A stretch of 64,000 bases of DNA from Bordetella genomosp. 5 (GCF_002261475.1 NZ_NEVN01000004.1:62001-126000); one strand, 5' to 3'; shown: positions 1 to 8,288, counted from the stretch's first letter. Notes: a model not told the origin generated them from the sequence alone. Made by a program: numbers and translations.

Positions 1-2
1 TG

Positions 3-614
3 CTGTTGATCGTCGATGACATTCAAGTGGGCTGCGGACGCACCGGCAGCTTCTTCAGCTTCGAGTCGGCCGGCATCCGTCCGGACATCATCACGCTGTC
101 GAAGTCTCTCTCGGGTTTTGGCCTGCCCATGTCCCTCGTGCTGATGAAGCCCGAGCTGGACGTGTGGAAGCCGGGCGCCCACAGCGGCACTTTCCGCGGC
201 AACAACCTGGCCTTCGTCACGGCCACCGAAGCGCTCGACACCTACTGGGCGAGCGACGCGTTCTCGACCGACATCCAGCGCAAGGAGCGTCTGGTGCGTG
301 ATTGGCTCGAGAACCTGGCGCACAGCTACCCGAACGCCGGCCTCGCGGTCCGTGGGCGTGGCCTGATCCAGGGCCTGGTGGCGACCGCCGATCCGGGCCT
401 GGCCAACCGCATCGCGCAGAAGGCGTTCCAGCGCGGCGTGGTGATCGAGACGTCGGGCGCGCACGATGAAGTGCTGAAGTTCCTGCCCGCGCTGACGATC
501 GAGGATGAACTGTTGACCCGTGGCCTGGACGTGATCGAGGCCAGCGTGGCCGATGCCTTGGGCGAAGACGAAAAGTCCGCCCGTGTACTCAAATTTGGAG
601 GTAAGCGTCGATGA
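3..614 (+). CDS. ectB: Diaminobutyrate--2-oxoglutarate transaminase EctB (3' part)
   Basis: C-terminal 203 residues of a class III (PLP-dependent) aminotransferase; the 5' end lies outside the window and the reading frame is open from base 3. The segment contains the Asp of the VDDIQVGCGRTG motif that contacts PLP and the Schiff-base lysine in LSKSLSGFGLPMS, followed by HSGTFRGNNLAF, all typical of EctB. EctB makes L-2,4-diaminobutyrate from aspartate semialdehyde, the first committed step of ectoine synthesis in the cytoplasm. The stop overlaps the ectC start (ATGA), so the two are translationally coupled. Assignment is firm because ectC and ectD follow; ectA is presumably just upstream. Confidence 0.95.
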   Translation: MLIVDDIQVGCGRTGSFFSFESAGIRPDIITLSKSLSGFGLPMSLVLMKPELDVWKPGAHSGTFRGNNLAFVTATEALDTYWASDAFSTDIQRKERLVRDWLENLAHSYPNAGLAVRGRGLIQGLVATADPGLANRIAQKAFQRGVVIETSGAHDEVLKFLPALTIEDELLTRGLDVIEASVADALGEDEKSARVLKFGGKRR

Positions 615-1012
615 TCGTGCGAAATGTGAAAGATGTGATTGGCACCCAGGACGAGGTGCGCACCGATACGTGGGTGAGCCGTCGTGTGCTGCTGAAGAAG
701 GACAACATGGGTTTCTCGTTCCATGAAACCACGATCTTTCCCGGCACGCGCACGCACATCCACTACAAGAACCACCTCGAGGCCGTCTGGTGCATCGAGG
801 GTGATGGTTCGATCGAGACCATTGCCGATGGCAAGAAGTACGACCTGGGCCCGGGCGTCGTCTACGCCCTGAACGAAAACGACGAGCACTGGCTGTGCGG
901 CGGCAAGGAGCCGCTGCGGGTGATCTGCGTTTTCAACCCGCCCCTTACCGGCCAGGAAGTGCACGACGCCGATGGCGTCTACGCCCTGCCCGAAGAGAAG
1001 GTCGCCGCCTGA
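611..1012 (+). CDS. ectC: L-ectoine synthase EctC
   Basis: A 133-residue cupin-fold protein, the normal EctC length. It closes the ring of N-gamma-acetyl-diaminobutyrate to give ectoine, the cytoplasmic compatible solute. Visible family marks are the start MIVRNVKDVIGT, the metal/substrate region TRTHIHYKNHLEAVWCIEGDG and the C-terminal NENDEHWL and VFNPPLTGQEVHD. The ATG overlaps the ectB stop by 4 bases. ectD starts 25 bases after the stop, so ectB-C-D form one transcription unit ending at the terminator near 2006-2033. Confidence 0.97.
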   Translation: MIVRNVKDVIGTQDEVRTDTWVSRRVLLKKDNMGFSFHETTIFPGTRTHIHYKNHLEAVWCIEGDGSIETIADGKKYDLGPGVVYALNENDEHWLCGGKEPLRVICVFNPPLTGQEVHDADGVYALPEEKVAA

Positions 1013-1037
1013 GGCCAACACTGAACTGGAGGTTTCT

Positions 1038-1964
1038 ATGATTTCACCTGCGCAGGATCCGTACGCCTCGCGTACGGATCGTGGTTCCGCCATCATCGCC
1101 CGCAAGGACCCCGTGGTCTACGGCGATGGTCAATACGCCGATGCGCTCAGCACCGAACAGGTGCAGTCGTACGAGCGTGATGGCTTCCTGCTGCTGGAAA
1201 ACTTGTTTTCCCAGGAAGAGGTCGCCGCGCTGCTGGCCGAGGTCGAGCGCATGACGCGCGATCCCGCCATCGTGCGTCGCGAAGAGGCGATCACCGAGCG
1301 TGGCAGCAATGCCGTGCGCTCGATTTTCATGGTGCACGTGTTGAGCCCGGTGCTGTCGCGTCTGTCCCGTGATCCGCGCGTGGCCAACGTGGCCCGCCAG
1401 ATCCTGGGTTCCGAGGTGTACATCCACCAGTCGCGTGCCAATATGAAGCCGGGTTTCCACGGCAAAGAGTTTTACTGGCACTCCGACTTCGAGACGTGGC
1501 ACGTCGAAGACGGCATGCCCGCCATGCGTGCACTGAGCTGCTCGGTGCTGCTGTCGGACAACAACGAAACCAATGGCCCGCTCATGCTGGTGCCGGGTTC
1601 GCACCGTCAGTTCATCTCGTGCGTCGGCGAGACGCCGCGTGACCACTACAAGCAGTCGCTGAAGAAGCAGGAATACGGCGTGCCGGATCAGGTCAGCCTG
1701 CAGCTGCTCGCGGAGCAGGGCGGCATCCAGACCATGATGGCCAAAGCCGGCTCGGTGGTGTTCTTCGACTGCAACACGATGCACGGCTCGAACAGCAACA
1801 TCTCGCCGTGGCCGCGTTCCAACGTGTTCATGGTCTACAACAGCATGGAAAACACGCTGAATCCGCCGAAGTACGGCCTGGATCCGCGTCCGGAGCACAT
1901 CGCCACGCGCAAGGCGTTCAAGGCTGTCACGCCGCTGGACGCACTGAAGCTCGTGGAGCGCTGA
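1038..1964 (+). CDS. ectD: Ectoine 5-hydroxylase EctD
   Basis: A 308-residue non-haem Fe(II)/2-oxoglutarate dioxygenase (PhyH-like) that converts ectoine to 5-hydroxyectoine. The EctD signature FYWHSDFETWHVEDGMP (around residue 143-160) supplies the first His and the Asp of the iron triad. The distal His is in NTMHGSNSN (around residue 245), with the 2-oxoglutarate-binding Arg in SPWPRSNVF. The ATG at 1038 was chosen because GGAGG lies 6 bases upstream (1028-1032) and it gives the usual length; a longer reading frame runs back into ectC. This is the last gene of the ectoine operon. Confidence 0.97.
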   Translation: MISPAQDPYASRTDRGSAIIARKDPVVYGDGQYADALSTEQVQSYERDGFLLLENLFSQEEVAALLAEVERMTRDPAIVRREEAITERGSNAVRSIFMVHVLSPVLSRLSRDPRVANVARQILGSEVYIHQSRANMKPGFHGKEFYWHSDFETWHVEDGMPAMRALSCSVLLSDNNETNGPLMLVPGSHRQFISCVGETPRDHYKQSLKKQEYGVPDQVSLQLLAEQGGIQTMMAKAGSVVFFDCNTMHGSNSNISPWPRSNVFMVYNSMENTLNPPKYGLDPRPEHIATRKAFKAVTPLDALKLVER

Positions 1965-2005
1965 CCTCCCAATGCCTGCGGCGGCAAGCCGTGGCATTAC
2001 CCATT

Positions 2006-2033
2006 CCCCGGGGCGATCCCCCGGGGTTTTTTT
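2006..2033 (+). terminator. Rho-independent terminator after ectD
   Basis: Two copies of CCCCGGGG (2006-2013 and 2019-2026) form an 8-bp GC stem with a CGATC loop, followed by seven T residues (2027-2033). It lies 42 bases after the ectD stop and would end the ectoine operon transcript. Confidence 0.9.
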
Positions 2034-2041
2034 GGGCCCGC

Positions 2042-2232
2042 CCACCGCCGGGCCGTCCCAAGGTGGGCGCGCCCCCTCGGGGGGCAGCAAGCCGCAGGCG
2101 CAGCGTGGGGGCACATCCTCCACCGCCGGGCCGTCCCAAGGTGGGCGCGCCCCCTCGGGGGGCAGCAAGCCGCAGGCGCAGCGTGGGGGCACATCCTCCA
2201 CAGCAGGGTCGTCCCAAGGTGGGCGCGCGGGC
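2042..2232. repeat. 78-bp direct repeats in the ectD-MOSC intergenic region
   Basis: A 78-bp unit starting CCACCGCCGGGCCGTCCC occurs at 2042 and 2120, and a third, partial and diverged copy starts at 2198 and breaks off around 2232. Units 1 and 2 are essentially identical and carry an internal palindrome-like segment (GCGCCCCCTCGGGGGGC). The frame through them is open, but the codon content (Pro/Gly/Arg-rich) and the repeat itself argue against a protein. It resembles the GC-rich intergenic repeats common in Alcaligenaceae genomes; the function is unknown. The rest of the 1965-2331 gap holds the ectD terminator and no other recognisable feature. Confidence 0.85.
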
Positions 2233-2331
2233 TCGCCTTGGAGCCTCATTTTTGCTGCGATGTGGACCTGGGCGGGGTGGGAACGGCCTGCTAAGCTTGC
2301 CCGCATTCCACAACCCATTCCCTGGTGTTCC

Positions 2332-3207
2332 ATGGCCGCTCGGATCCGCAGTCTGCATATCTATCCCGTCAAATCGTGTGCCGGCATCGACTTGAGCGAG
2401 TCGCCGATCGACCGCGCGGGCCTGAACCACGATCGCCGCTGGCTGATCGTGACGGCCGAGGGCCAGTTCATGACGCAGCGCCAGTGGCCGCGCATGGCGC
2501 TCATCCGCACCGCACTCGACGCCCGCTCGCTCACGCTGAGCGCGCCGGGTCAGTCGCCGCTACAGGTGGCGCTCGACGAAAGCGGGCTCGCACCCGCCTC
2601 GGAGCAGGTCGAAGTGTGGCGCGACGCCATCACCGCGCGCGCCGATACCGACGCCGCCGCCGCCTGGTTGAGCGAGTTTCTGGGTACGCCTTGCCGGCTG
2701 CTCAAGGTCGATCGCGAGGCCCGCCGTCCGGCCAAGCCCGAATGGGTCGATGGCTGGCTCGAGCGTCATCCCGACTTCGCCGACGAGTTCGCGGGCGATC
2801 ATTTCTTCGGCTTTGCCGACGGCTTCCCGCTGCTGATCACCAATCAGGCATCGCTGGACGACCTCAATGCCCGCCTCGAGGCGCGGGGCGCGGCGGCGGT
2901 GCCGATGGACCGCTTCCGGCCCAACATCGTGATCGAAAGCGACGACTGGCCCGCATTCGAAGAAGACCAGACCGCCGTCGTGACCCTCGGTGAGGCCAGG
3001 CTCGCGCTGGTCAAGCCGTGCACCCGGTGTTCGGTGCCCGACATCGACCAGCGCACCGCCCAGACGTATGCCGAGCCGGGGCAGACGCTCGCCGGCTACC
3101 GCAATCTGGATATCGGGGTGGTTTTTGGCCAGAACGCGATCGTATCGGCGCCCGAGGGCGCCGTGCTCCGCGTCGGGGATGCGGTCGAGATCGAACTCGA
3201 CTTCTGA
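2332..3207 (+). CDS. MOSC domain protein (YcbX/mARC-like)
   Basis: A 291-residue protein with an N-terminal MOSC beta-barrel domain (starting RIRSLHIYPVKSCAGI, about residues 3-120) and a C-terminal MOSC domain. The conserved cysteine in LVKPCTRCSVPDIDQRT (about residue 230) is the presumed molybdenum-cofactor sulfur ligand. Relatives (YcbX, mARC) bind Moco and reduce N-hydroxylated compounds, for example detoxifying base analogues, with help from a ferredoxin/flavin partner. The ATG at 2332 matches the domain start; the frame is open far upstream only because it runs through the 78-bp repeats. It converges on the exporter gene with zero bases between the two stop codons. Confidence 0.9.
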   Translation: MAARIRSLHIYPVKSCAGIDLSESPIDRAGLNHDRRWLIVTAEGQFMTQRQWPRMALIRTALDARSLTLSAPGQSPLQVALDESGLAPASEQVEVWRDAITARADTDAAAAWLSEFLGTPCRLLKVDREARRPAKPEWVDGWLERHPDFADEFAGDHFFGFADGFPLLITNQASLDDLNARLEARGAAAVPMDRFRPNIVIESDDWPAFEEDQTAVVTLGEARLALVKPCTRCSVPDIDQRTAQTYAEPGQTLAGYRNLDIGVVFGQNAIVSAPEGAVLRVGDAVEIELDF

Positions 3208-3525
3208 TCAGGGCGTGGCGAGTTTGAGGCCGATCAGGCCGACCACGATCAGCAGCACGCTGGCGATGCGCAGCGGGCTGGCGGACTCGCCGAAAAGCAC
3301 GATGCCCGCGACAAAGGCACCAATGGTGCCGATGCCGACCCAGACCGCGTAAGCGGTCCCCAGCGGCAGGGTCTTCATGGCGGTGGACAGCAGCCAGAAG
3401 CTCACGATCATGCCGGCCACGGTGATGACCGAGGGCACGAGGCGCGTGAATCCGTGCGTGTATTTGAGGCCGATCGCCCAAACGACTTCGAAGAGTCCGG
3501 CGAGAAACAGAATCAACCAGGTCAT
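3208..3525 (-). CDS. gdx: Guanidinium exporter, SMR family (SugE/Gdx)
   Basis: A 105-residue, four-helix small multidrug resistance protein, exactly the length of E. coli SugE. Residues [20 protein letters not shown] contain the essential membrane Glu-13 used for H+/substrate antiport; KYTHGFTR and [11 protein letters not shown] are marks of the Gdx subgroup rather than of EmrE. The product exchanges guanidinium for protons across the inner membrane. The ATG at 3525 follows GGAG (3534-3531) with 5-base spacing. A guanidine-II riboswitch and a good sigma-70 promoter precede it, which supports the guanidinium function over the older chaperone or quaternary-ammonium label. Confidence 0.95.
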   Translation of the reverse strand: MTWLILFLAGLFEVVWAIGLKYTHGFTRLVPSVITVAGMIVSFWLLSTAMKTLPLGTAYAVWVGIGTIGAFVAGIVLFGESASPLRIASVLLIVVGLIGLKLATP

Positions 3526-3540
3526 GACAGCTCCGTGTAG

Positions 3541-3642
3541 CGCCCGCCTGAGAAGGGGCGAGCGGCATTGAAGGGGCCGTCCCCGGATGAGGCAATGCGT
3601 GGCGGCAGACGCCGCACGACGCTTCCGGGTCGTCCCGGAGCC
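3541..3642 (-). promoter_or_regulatory. Guanidine-II (mini-ykkC) riboswitch controlling gdx
   Basis: On the minus strand there are two hairpins with ACGR tetraloops, the hallmark of mini-ykkC. Hairpin 1 is TCCGGG-ACGA-CCCGGA (3639-3624). Hairpin 2 is GGGG-ACGG-CCCC (3584-3573), 39 bases further on. A third GC hairpin (CGCCC/GGGCG, 3560-3541) follows, then the gdx Shine-Dalgarno. The 5' edge of hairpin 1, GGCUCCG (3642-3636), can pair over 7 positions with CGGAGCU (3535-3529), which contains the ribosome-binding site. Guanidine-stabilised hairpins would therefore free it and turn translation on. Assignment is by pattern; the pairing model is inference. Confidence 0.85.
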
Positions 3643-3646
3643 AAAA

Positions 3647-3675
3647 ATTATAGAATAGCGGACGCCAGAGGGCAA
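3647..3675 (-). promoter_or_regulatory. Sigma-70 promoter of gdx
   Basis: A perfect -10 TATAAT (minus strand 3652-3647) with TTGCCC (3675-3670) 17 bases upstream as the -35. The expected start point is at the G residues 3642-3641, so the transcript would begin right at the riboswitch. Confidence 0.75.
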
Positions 3676-3778
3676 AGCCGGGAGCCCTCGCTGCAATGGG
3701 CGCGTCTGGCGGCGTCCGCCGCCGCGCTGCCCGGGCCTTTGTTGCGGACCCGGCCCGCACACCAGGAATCAAATTTTT

Positions 3779-4147
3779 ATGCAACGCATTATGCTGCGGG
3801 CGAAGCTGCACCGCGTCACGGTCACCGAAGCCGATCTGCACTACGAAGGTTCGTGCGGCATCGACGAAGACCTGCTCGACGCCGCCGGCATGCGCGAGTT
3901 CGAACGCATCGAACTCTATAACGTCACCAATGGCGAGCGCTTCGATACCTACATCATCAAGGCAGCCCGCGGTAGCGGCGCCATCTCACTCAACGGCGCA
4001 GCGGCACGCAAGGCGCAGGTCGGCGATCTGCTCATCATCTGCACCTACGGCCCGATGTCCGAAGAAGATTCGGCGCGGCACAAGCCGCAGGTCGTGCTGG
4101 TGACCGACGCCAACCGCGTCAAGGAAATCCGCAAGTTCCCGGACTGA
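3779..4147 (+). CDS. panD: Aspartate 1-decarboxylase PanD
   Basis: A 122-residue pyruvoyl-dependent enzyme that makes beta-alanine from aspartate for pantothenate and coenzyme A synthesis. The self-cleavage site Gly24-Ser25 lies in [17 protein letters not shown]; Ser25 becomes the pyruvoyl group. The Lys9 and Tyr/Arg positions around [13 protein letters not shown] match the family, and the C-terminus ([13 protein letters not shown]) is complete. The ATG at 3779 gives the standard start [20 protein letters not shown]. It is divergent from the gdx riboswitch region. Confidence 0.97.
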   Translation: MQRIMLRAKLHRVTVTEADLHYEGSCGIDEDLLDAAGMREFERIELYNVTNGERFDTYIIKAARGSGAISLNGAAARKAQVGDLLIICTYGPMSEEDSARHKPQVVLVTDANRVKEIRKFPD

Positions 4148-4203
4148 GTGTCCGGGCCGGCGGGGCGCCCTCCAGCGCTCCGCGTCTCCCACTTCGTATC
4201 ATC

Positions 4204-5250
4204 ATGAGCTTCTCGGTCACCATCCAACCCAGCCAGCATCATTTTCAGGTCGAGTCAGGCCAGACCGTGCTCGACGCGGCATTGGCCGCCGGCATCGTGC
4301 TGCCCTATAGCTGCCGTACCGGCGCATGCTCCACCTGCAAGGGCAAGGTGGTGTCCGGCGAGTACGATGCCGGCACCTATCCGGCCCAGATCCTGTCACC
4401 CGAGGAGCTCGCCGCCGGCTACACGCTGTTCTGCCAGGCCCGTCCCCAGACGGACCTCGTGCTCGAATCCACCGAAGTCCGGCTCGCTTCCGACATCCAG
4501 ATCCGCAAGCTGCCCTCGCGCGTGCAGACGCTCGAGCGCGTCGCGCCCGATGTCACCGTGCTGAAGCTGCAGTTGCCGGCCTCCGAGCAGTTCCGTTACT
4601 ACGCCGGCCAATACATCGAAGTCATCCTGAAGGACGGCAAGCGCCGTTCGTACTCGATGGCAGGGGCGCCGCACACCGGCAGCCCGCTCGAACTGCACAT
4701 TCGCCACATGCCCGGCGGCCTGTTCACCGATCACGTCTTCGGCGCGGGCGCCACCCAGATGAAAGAGCGCGAGATCCTGCGCCTCGAAGGCCCGTTCGGC
4801 TCGTTCTTCCTGCGCGAAGACAGCGACAAGCCCATCATCCTGCTCGCCAGCGGCACCGGCTTCGCGCCGGTCAAGGCCATCGTCGAGCATATGGCGCACA
4901 ACGAAATCCGCCGTCCGGTCACGCTCTACTGGGGTGGCCGTCGTCCGCAGGATCTGTACATGGACGCCCTGGCGCGTTCCTGGGCCGAGACGCTGCCCGG
5001 CTTCACCTATGTGCCGGTCATTTCCAATGGCCTCGAAGAAGACGCCTGGACGGGCCGCACCGGCTTCGTGCACGAGGCCGTGATGGCCGATGTGCCGGAC
5101 ATGTCGGGTCATCAGGTCTATGCCTGTGGCACGCCCCTGATGGTCGATGCCGCACGCCGCGAATTCAGCGCGCAATGCAGCCTGCCCGCCGAGGAGTTCT
5201 ACGCCGACGCGTTCACCTCCGAGGCCGATCTGGCCCGCGTCGGCGCCTGA
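4204..5250 (+). CDS. Ferredoxin-flavin NAD(P)H reductase (CDP-6-deoxy-L-threo-D-glycero-4-hexulose-3-dehydrase reductase-like)
   Basis: A 348-residue three-domain electron-transfer protein. Residues 1-90 form a plant-type [2Fe-2S] ferredoxin with cysteines in SCRTGACSTCKGK and, further on, LFCQA. Residues 100-200 are an FAD-binding barrel with RSYSMA. Residues 220-340 are an NAD(P)-binding domain with ASGTGFAPVKAIVEHM and a C-terminal ACGTPLMVDAARREF. This is the architecture of AscD/RfbI and phenol hydroxylase reductases, and the gene is often labelled CDP-6-deoxy-delta-3,4-glucoseen reductase in Bordetella relatives. No sugar genes are nearby, so the true redox partner is unknown. A terminator follows at 5278-5329. 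Confidence 0.85.
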   Translation: MSFSVTIQPSQHHFQVESGQTVLDAALAAGIVLPYSCRTGACSTCKGKVVSGEYDAGTYPAQILSPEELAAGYTLFCQARPQTDLVLESTEVRLASDIQIRKLPSRVQTLERVAPDVTVLKLQLPASEQFRYYAGQYIEVILKDGKRRSYSMAGAPHTGSPLELHIRHMPGGLFTDHVFGAGATQMKEREILRLEGPFGSFFLREDSDKPIILLASGTGFAPVKAIVEHMAHNEIRRPVTLYWGGRRPQDLYMDALARSWAETLPGFTYVPVISNGLEEDAWTGRTGFVHEAVMADVPDMSGHQVYACGTPLMVDAARREFSAQCSLPAEEFYADAFTSEADLARVGA

Positions 5251-5277
5251 TTTCAGCGCCGCGCATCATGCGACAAT

Positions 5278-5329
5278 GGGAGACATCCAACCGGCTCGAT
5301 GCGCGGTGCGGATGTCTCCCCTTTTTTTT
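5278..5329 (+). terminator. Rho-independent terminator after the ferredoxin reductase gene
   Basis: An 11-bp perfect stem, GGGAGACATCC (5278-5288) with GGATGTCTCCC (5310-5320), a 21-base loop and eight T residues (5322-5329). Confidence 0.85.
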
Positions 5330-5442
5330 AGCGAACTTCGTGCCTGCGCCGGAGTAAACTGCCGCACCATCCTGGGGGCGGCCAGTCCGGCGCGCGCATC
5401 CACCATGTCGGCCCGGCGTCTCGGGCAGGGAGTATTGAGCGC

Positions 5443-6699
5443 ATGAAAGTAGCGGTTTTGGGCAGCGGCATCATCGGGGTCTCCACCGCCTGGTGGCTCA
5501 GGCAGGCCGGCCATGACGTCGTCGTCGTCGATCGCTGCACGGGCGCCGCCCAGGAAACCAGTCTGGCCAACGGCTCGCAGATCTCCGTGTCCTACGCCGA
5601 GCCCTGGGCCAATCCGCAGGCGCCGTTCAAGTTGCTCAGATGGATGTTCCAGGACGACGCGCCCCTGCTGTTCCGCCCGCAGCTCGATTGGCGGCAATGG
5701 ATGTGGGGCCTGGCGTTTCTGCGCGAATGCCTGCCGTCGCGCCTCGCGCCCAACATCCGCGCCATGGTCCGCATGGCCGAGTACAGCCGCGGCACGCTGC
5801 AGGCCATGCGCGCCGAGCTCGGCATCCAATACGACCACCTCGAACGCGGCATCCTCAATTTCTATCGCGACCCGCACGAGTTCGAGAACTCGCAACGCGC
5901 CGCGGGTCTCATGCGCGACTTCGGCGTCGAGCGCAGGGTGATCAACACCGATGAGGTGATTGCGATCGAACCCGCGCTGGCGCCGCACCGGGCCACCATC
6001 GTCGGCGGTGACTACACACCCGAAGACGAAAGCGGCGACGTTCATCTGTTCACGGTCGCATTGGCCGAGCGCTGCGCCGCCGCGGGCGTCGAGTTCCGTT
6101 TCAACACCGGCATCACCCGGCTCCTGGTCGAGGCGGGGCAGGTGCGCGGCGTCGAGCTCATCGAACCCGACGGCACCTATGGCGTCCTGCGCGCCGACGC
6201 CTACGTGGCGGCGCTGGGCAGCCACACCCCGCGCCTGGTGCGACCGCTCGGGGTGTCGTGCAATGTCTATCCCGCCAAGGGCTACTCCGCGACCTTCGCG
6301 ATCAAGGATCCGGCGCGCGCGCCCACCGTCAGCCTGACCGACAGCAGCCACAAGGTGGTTTTCTCCCGGCTGGGCAACCGGCTGCGCATGGCCGGCACGG
6401 CCGAATTGTCGGGCTATTCGCGCAGCCTCAATACCGGACGCTGCGAAGCTCTCACGCGCCTTGCGCGCGAGCTCTTTTCCGATGCCCTCGATTACGAGGG
6501 CGTCAATTACTGGTCGGGCCTGCGCCCGTCCACCCCCTCGAACGTACCCCTGATCGGCCGCACCCGTGTTTCCAACCTGTATCTCAATACGGGCCATGGT
6601 ACGCTGGGCTGGACGATGGGAGTGGGTTCGGGCCGCGCTTTGGCCGATCTGCTCAGCGGACGCCGGCCCGAGCCGGAATTTCCTTTTCTTGGTCTGTGA
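5443..6699 (+). CDS. dadA: D-amino acid dehydrogenase, small-subunit type (DadA)
   Basis: A 418-residue FAD-dependent oxidoreductase of the DAO family. The N-terminus MKVAVLGSGIIGVSTAWWLRQ holds the GxGxxG dinucleotide fold. The C-terminal WSGLRPSTPSNVPLIGRT and NTGHGTLGWTMGVGSGRALAD complete the FAD site and are characteristic of DadA. It deaminates D-amino acids such as D-alanine, passing electrons to the membrane quinone pool. Length matches DadA (about 430). The solute-binding protein gene starts 4 bases after its stop, so the two are probably co-transcribed. Confidence 0.9.
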   Translation: MKVAVLGSGIIGVSTAWWLRQAGHDVVVVDRCTGAAQETSLANGSQISVSYAEPWANPQAPFKLLRWMFQDDAPLLFRPQLDWRQWMWGLAFLRECLPSRLAPNIRAMVRMAEYSRGTLQAMRAELGIQYDHLERGILNFYRDPHEFENSQRAAGLMRDFGVERRVINTDEVIAIEPALAPHRATIVGGDYTPEDESGDVHLFTVALAERCAAAGVEFRFNTGITRLLVEAGQVRGVELIEPDGTYGVLRADAYVAALGSHTPRLVRPLGVSCNVYPAKGYSATFAIKDPARAPTVSLTDSSHKVVFSRLGNRLRMAGTAELSGYSRSLNTGRCEALTRLARELFSDALDYEGVNYWSGLRPSTPSNVPLIGRTRVSNLYLNTGHGTLGWTMGVGSGRALADLLSGRRPEPEFPFLGL

Positions 6700-6703
6700 A
6701 CCT

Positions 6704-8032
6704 ATGAAGAAACTGCAACTGACGGGCCTTGCCCACGCGCTGCGTGCCAGCCGGTACGCGCTGTTTGGTCTGGCCCTGGCCGCCACCGGCATCGCGCATG
6801 CCGATACGGTCGAAATCCAGGTGTGGCACGTGCTGAACGGCGCCAACAAGGCCGAGTTCGAAAAACTCGCCAAGCAGTACAACAAAGAACAGAAAGACGT
6901 GACGGTCAAGCTGCGCGACTTCCCGTCGGAGTCGGCACTGCAGAGCGAAGCCGCGGCAGCCCTCAAAGCCAAGAAGGCGCCCAATCTGGTGCAGCTGAAC
7001 GACAACCACTCGCCCGAAGTCGTGGCCGAGCACAAGGCGATTCTGCCGCTGCACCAGCTGCTCGCGAAATACCCGATCAAAGACCTGAACTGGTTCTTGC
7101 CCGCGACCAGCGATTTCGTGCGCGACGGCCGCGGCCGCCTGCTGGCCTTCCCCTGGATGGCCGAAGTGCCCGTGATGTACTACAACACGGCGCTGTACAA
7201 GAAGGCGGGCCTCAATCCCAACCAGCCCGCCCGCACCTGGAACGAGCTCCAGGCCGAGCTGCTCAAGCTGCGCGACGTGGCGGATATCGATTGCCCCTAC
7301 GCCACGAGCGAGCAGGTCACGGTGCATCTCGAGAATCTGGCGCCGATCAACAACCAGCTCTACGCCACCAACGAAAACGGCTTGGGCAAGGGCAAAGCCG
7401 CCCCCACCATGCAGTTCGACACGCTGTACATGCGTCACCTCTCGCTGATGGTGAGCTGGAAGCGTTCGCTGCTGCTCACGGCCTATTCGGGCGACAAAAA
7501 GAGCGATCAGCTGTTCGCCAAGGGTGAGTGTGGCGTGCTGACCTCCACCTCGGGTTCGTTCGGCCAGTTCCTCAACACGCGTTCGCTGTCGTTCGGCGTC
7601 GCGCCGCTGCCGTACTACGACCAGGCCACCAAGGCCGCCGGCCGTCCGTTCGTGAGCGGTTCCGCGTTGTGGGCGGTCGAAGGCCATCCGCAAGCCGAAG
7701 AAAAAGCCACCGCCAACTTCCTCGCCTGGCTGTCCAAACCGGTGATCGCCACCGAATGGCACCAGCAGACCGGCTACCTGCCCCTGACCGAGGCGGCGTT
7801 CCGTGCGTCCGACGTGTCGTTCTACGACAAGGTCCCCGGTGCGCACCAGCTGATCGCTTCCATGCGCGCCCAGCCGGCCCCCAACGGCCGCGGTTTCCGT
7901 ATTGCCAACTACGATCGCATCGAGCCCGTGTTCAACGCGCAGCTCCAGGATGCGTTCGACGGCAAGACGCCGCCGGTCGCCGCGCTCAACAACGCCTCGG
8001 CGCAAGCCCGTACCATCGCCACCCAGCGCTGA
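6704..8032 (+). CDS. ugpB: Periplasmic solute-binding protein, UgpB-like (ABC family 1)
   Basis: A 442-residue exported binding protein. A signal peptide ends near residues 35-38 (GIAHA|DT) after a hydrophobic core. Family marks shared with E. coli UgpB (sn-glycerol-3-phosphate) are VMYYNTALYKKAGLNPNQP, CGVLTSTSGSFGQF and ATEWHQQTGYLPLTEAAF. The ATG at 6704 gives the signal peptide; an in-frame extension runs back into dadA. No permease or ATPase genes accompany it and a terminator follows at once, so it is an orphan component that must use a transporter encoded elsewhere. The ligand is inferred from family only. Confidence 0.85.
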   Translation: MKKLQLTGLAHALRASRYALFGLALAATGIAHADTVEIQVWHVLNGANKAEFEKLAKQYNKEQKDVTVKLRDFPSESALQSEAAAALKAKKAPNLVQLNDNHSPEVVAEHKAILPLHQLLAKYPIKDLNWFLPATSDFVRDGRGRLLAFPWMAEVPVMYYNTALYKKAGLNPNQPARTWNELQAELLKLRDVADIDCPYATSEQVTVHLENLAPINNQLYATNENGLGKGKAAPTMQFDTLYMRHLSLMVSWKRSLLLTAYSGDKKSDQLFAKGECGVLTSTSGSFGQFLNTRSLSFGVAPLPYYDQATKAAGRPFVSGSALWAVEGHPQAEEKATANFLAWLSKPVIATEWHQQTGYLPLTEAAFRASDVSFYDKVPGAHQLIASMRAQPAPNGRGFRIANYDRIEPVFNAQLQDAFDGKTPPVAALNNASAQARTIATQR

Positions 8033-8057
8033 TTCGGACTCGCTCCTGCGTTGATCA

Positions 8058-8082
8058 GGCCACCCTTCGGGGTGGCCTTTTT
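8058..8082 (+). terminator. Rho-independent terminator after ugpB-like gene
   Basis: GGCCACCC (8058-8065), TTCG tetraloop, GGGTGGCC (8070-8077), then five T residues. The following 8083-8288 stretch shows no convincing gene or promoter. Confidence 0.9.
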
Positions 8083-8288
8083 CATGGCCGCTCGCGCTGA
8101 TCTCGCGCGCGCGGGCCGCACGGTTTCGTCACGCCGCGATGACGGCGTCCCTCCGTACTAGTCGAGGTTTCGGGCGCCGGGCGAAGCGCGCACCATGCCT
8201 GTTCGCGTCGTCCCAGCTGGATAGACGCGGCCGCCGGCACCGATCTCCGGTCCGCGGTTCCCGTCAGGGTCCAGGCCAGGGAGGCGTG

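Noticed and set aside
1972-2331. N-terminal extension of the MOSC protein through the 78-bp repeats
   Set aside because: The extension is repeat-derived, lies across a strong terminator and is not part of the domain; ATG 2332 fits the family start.
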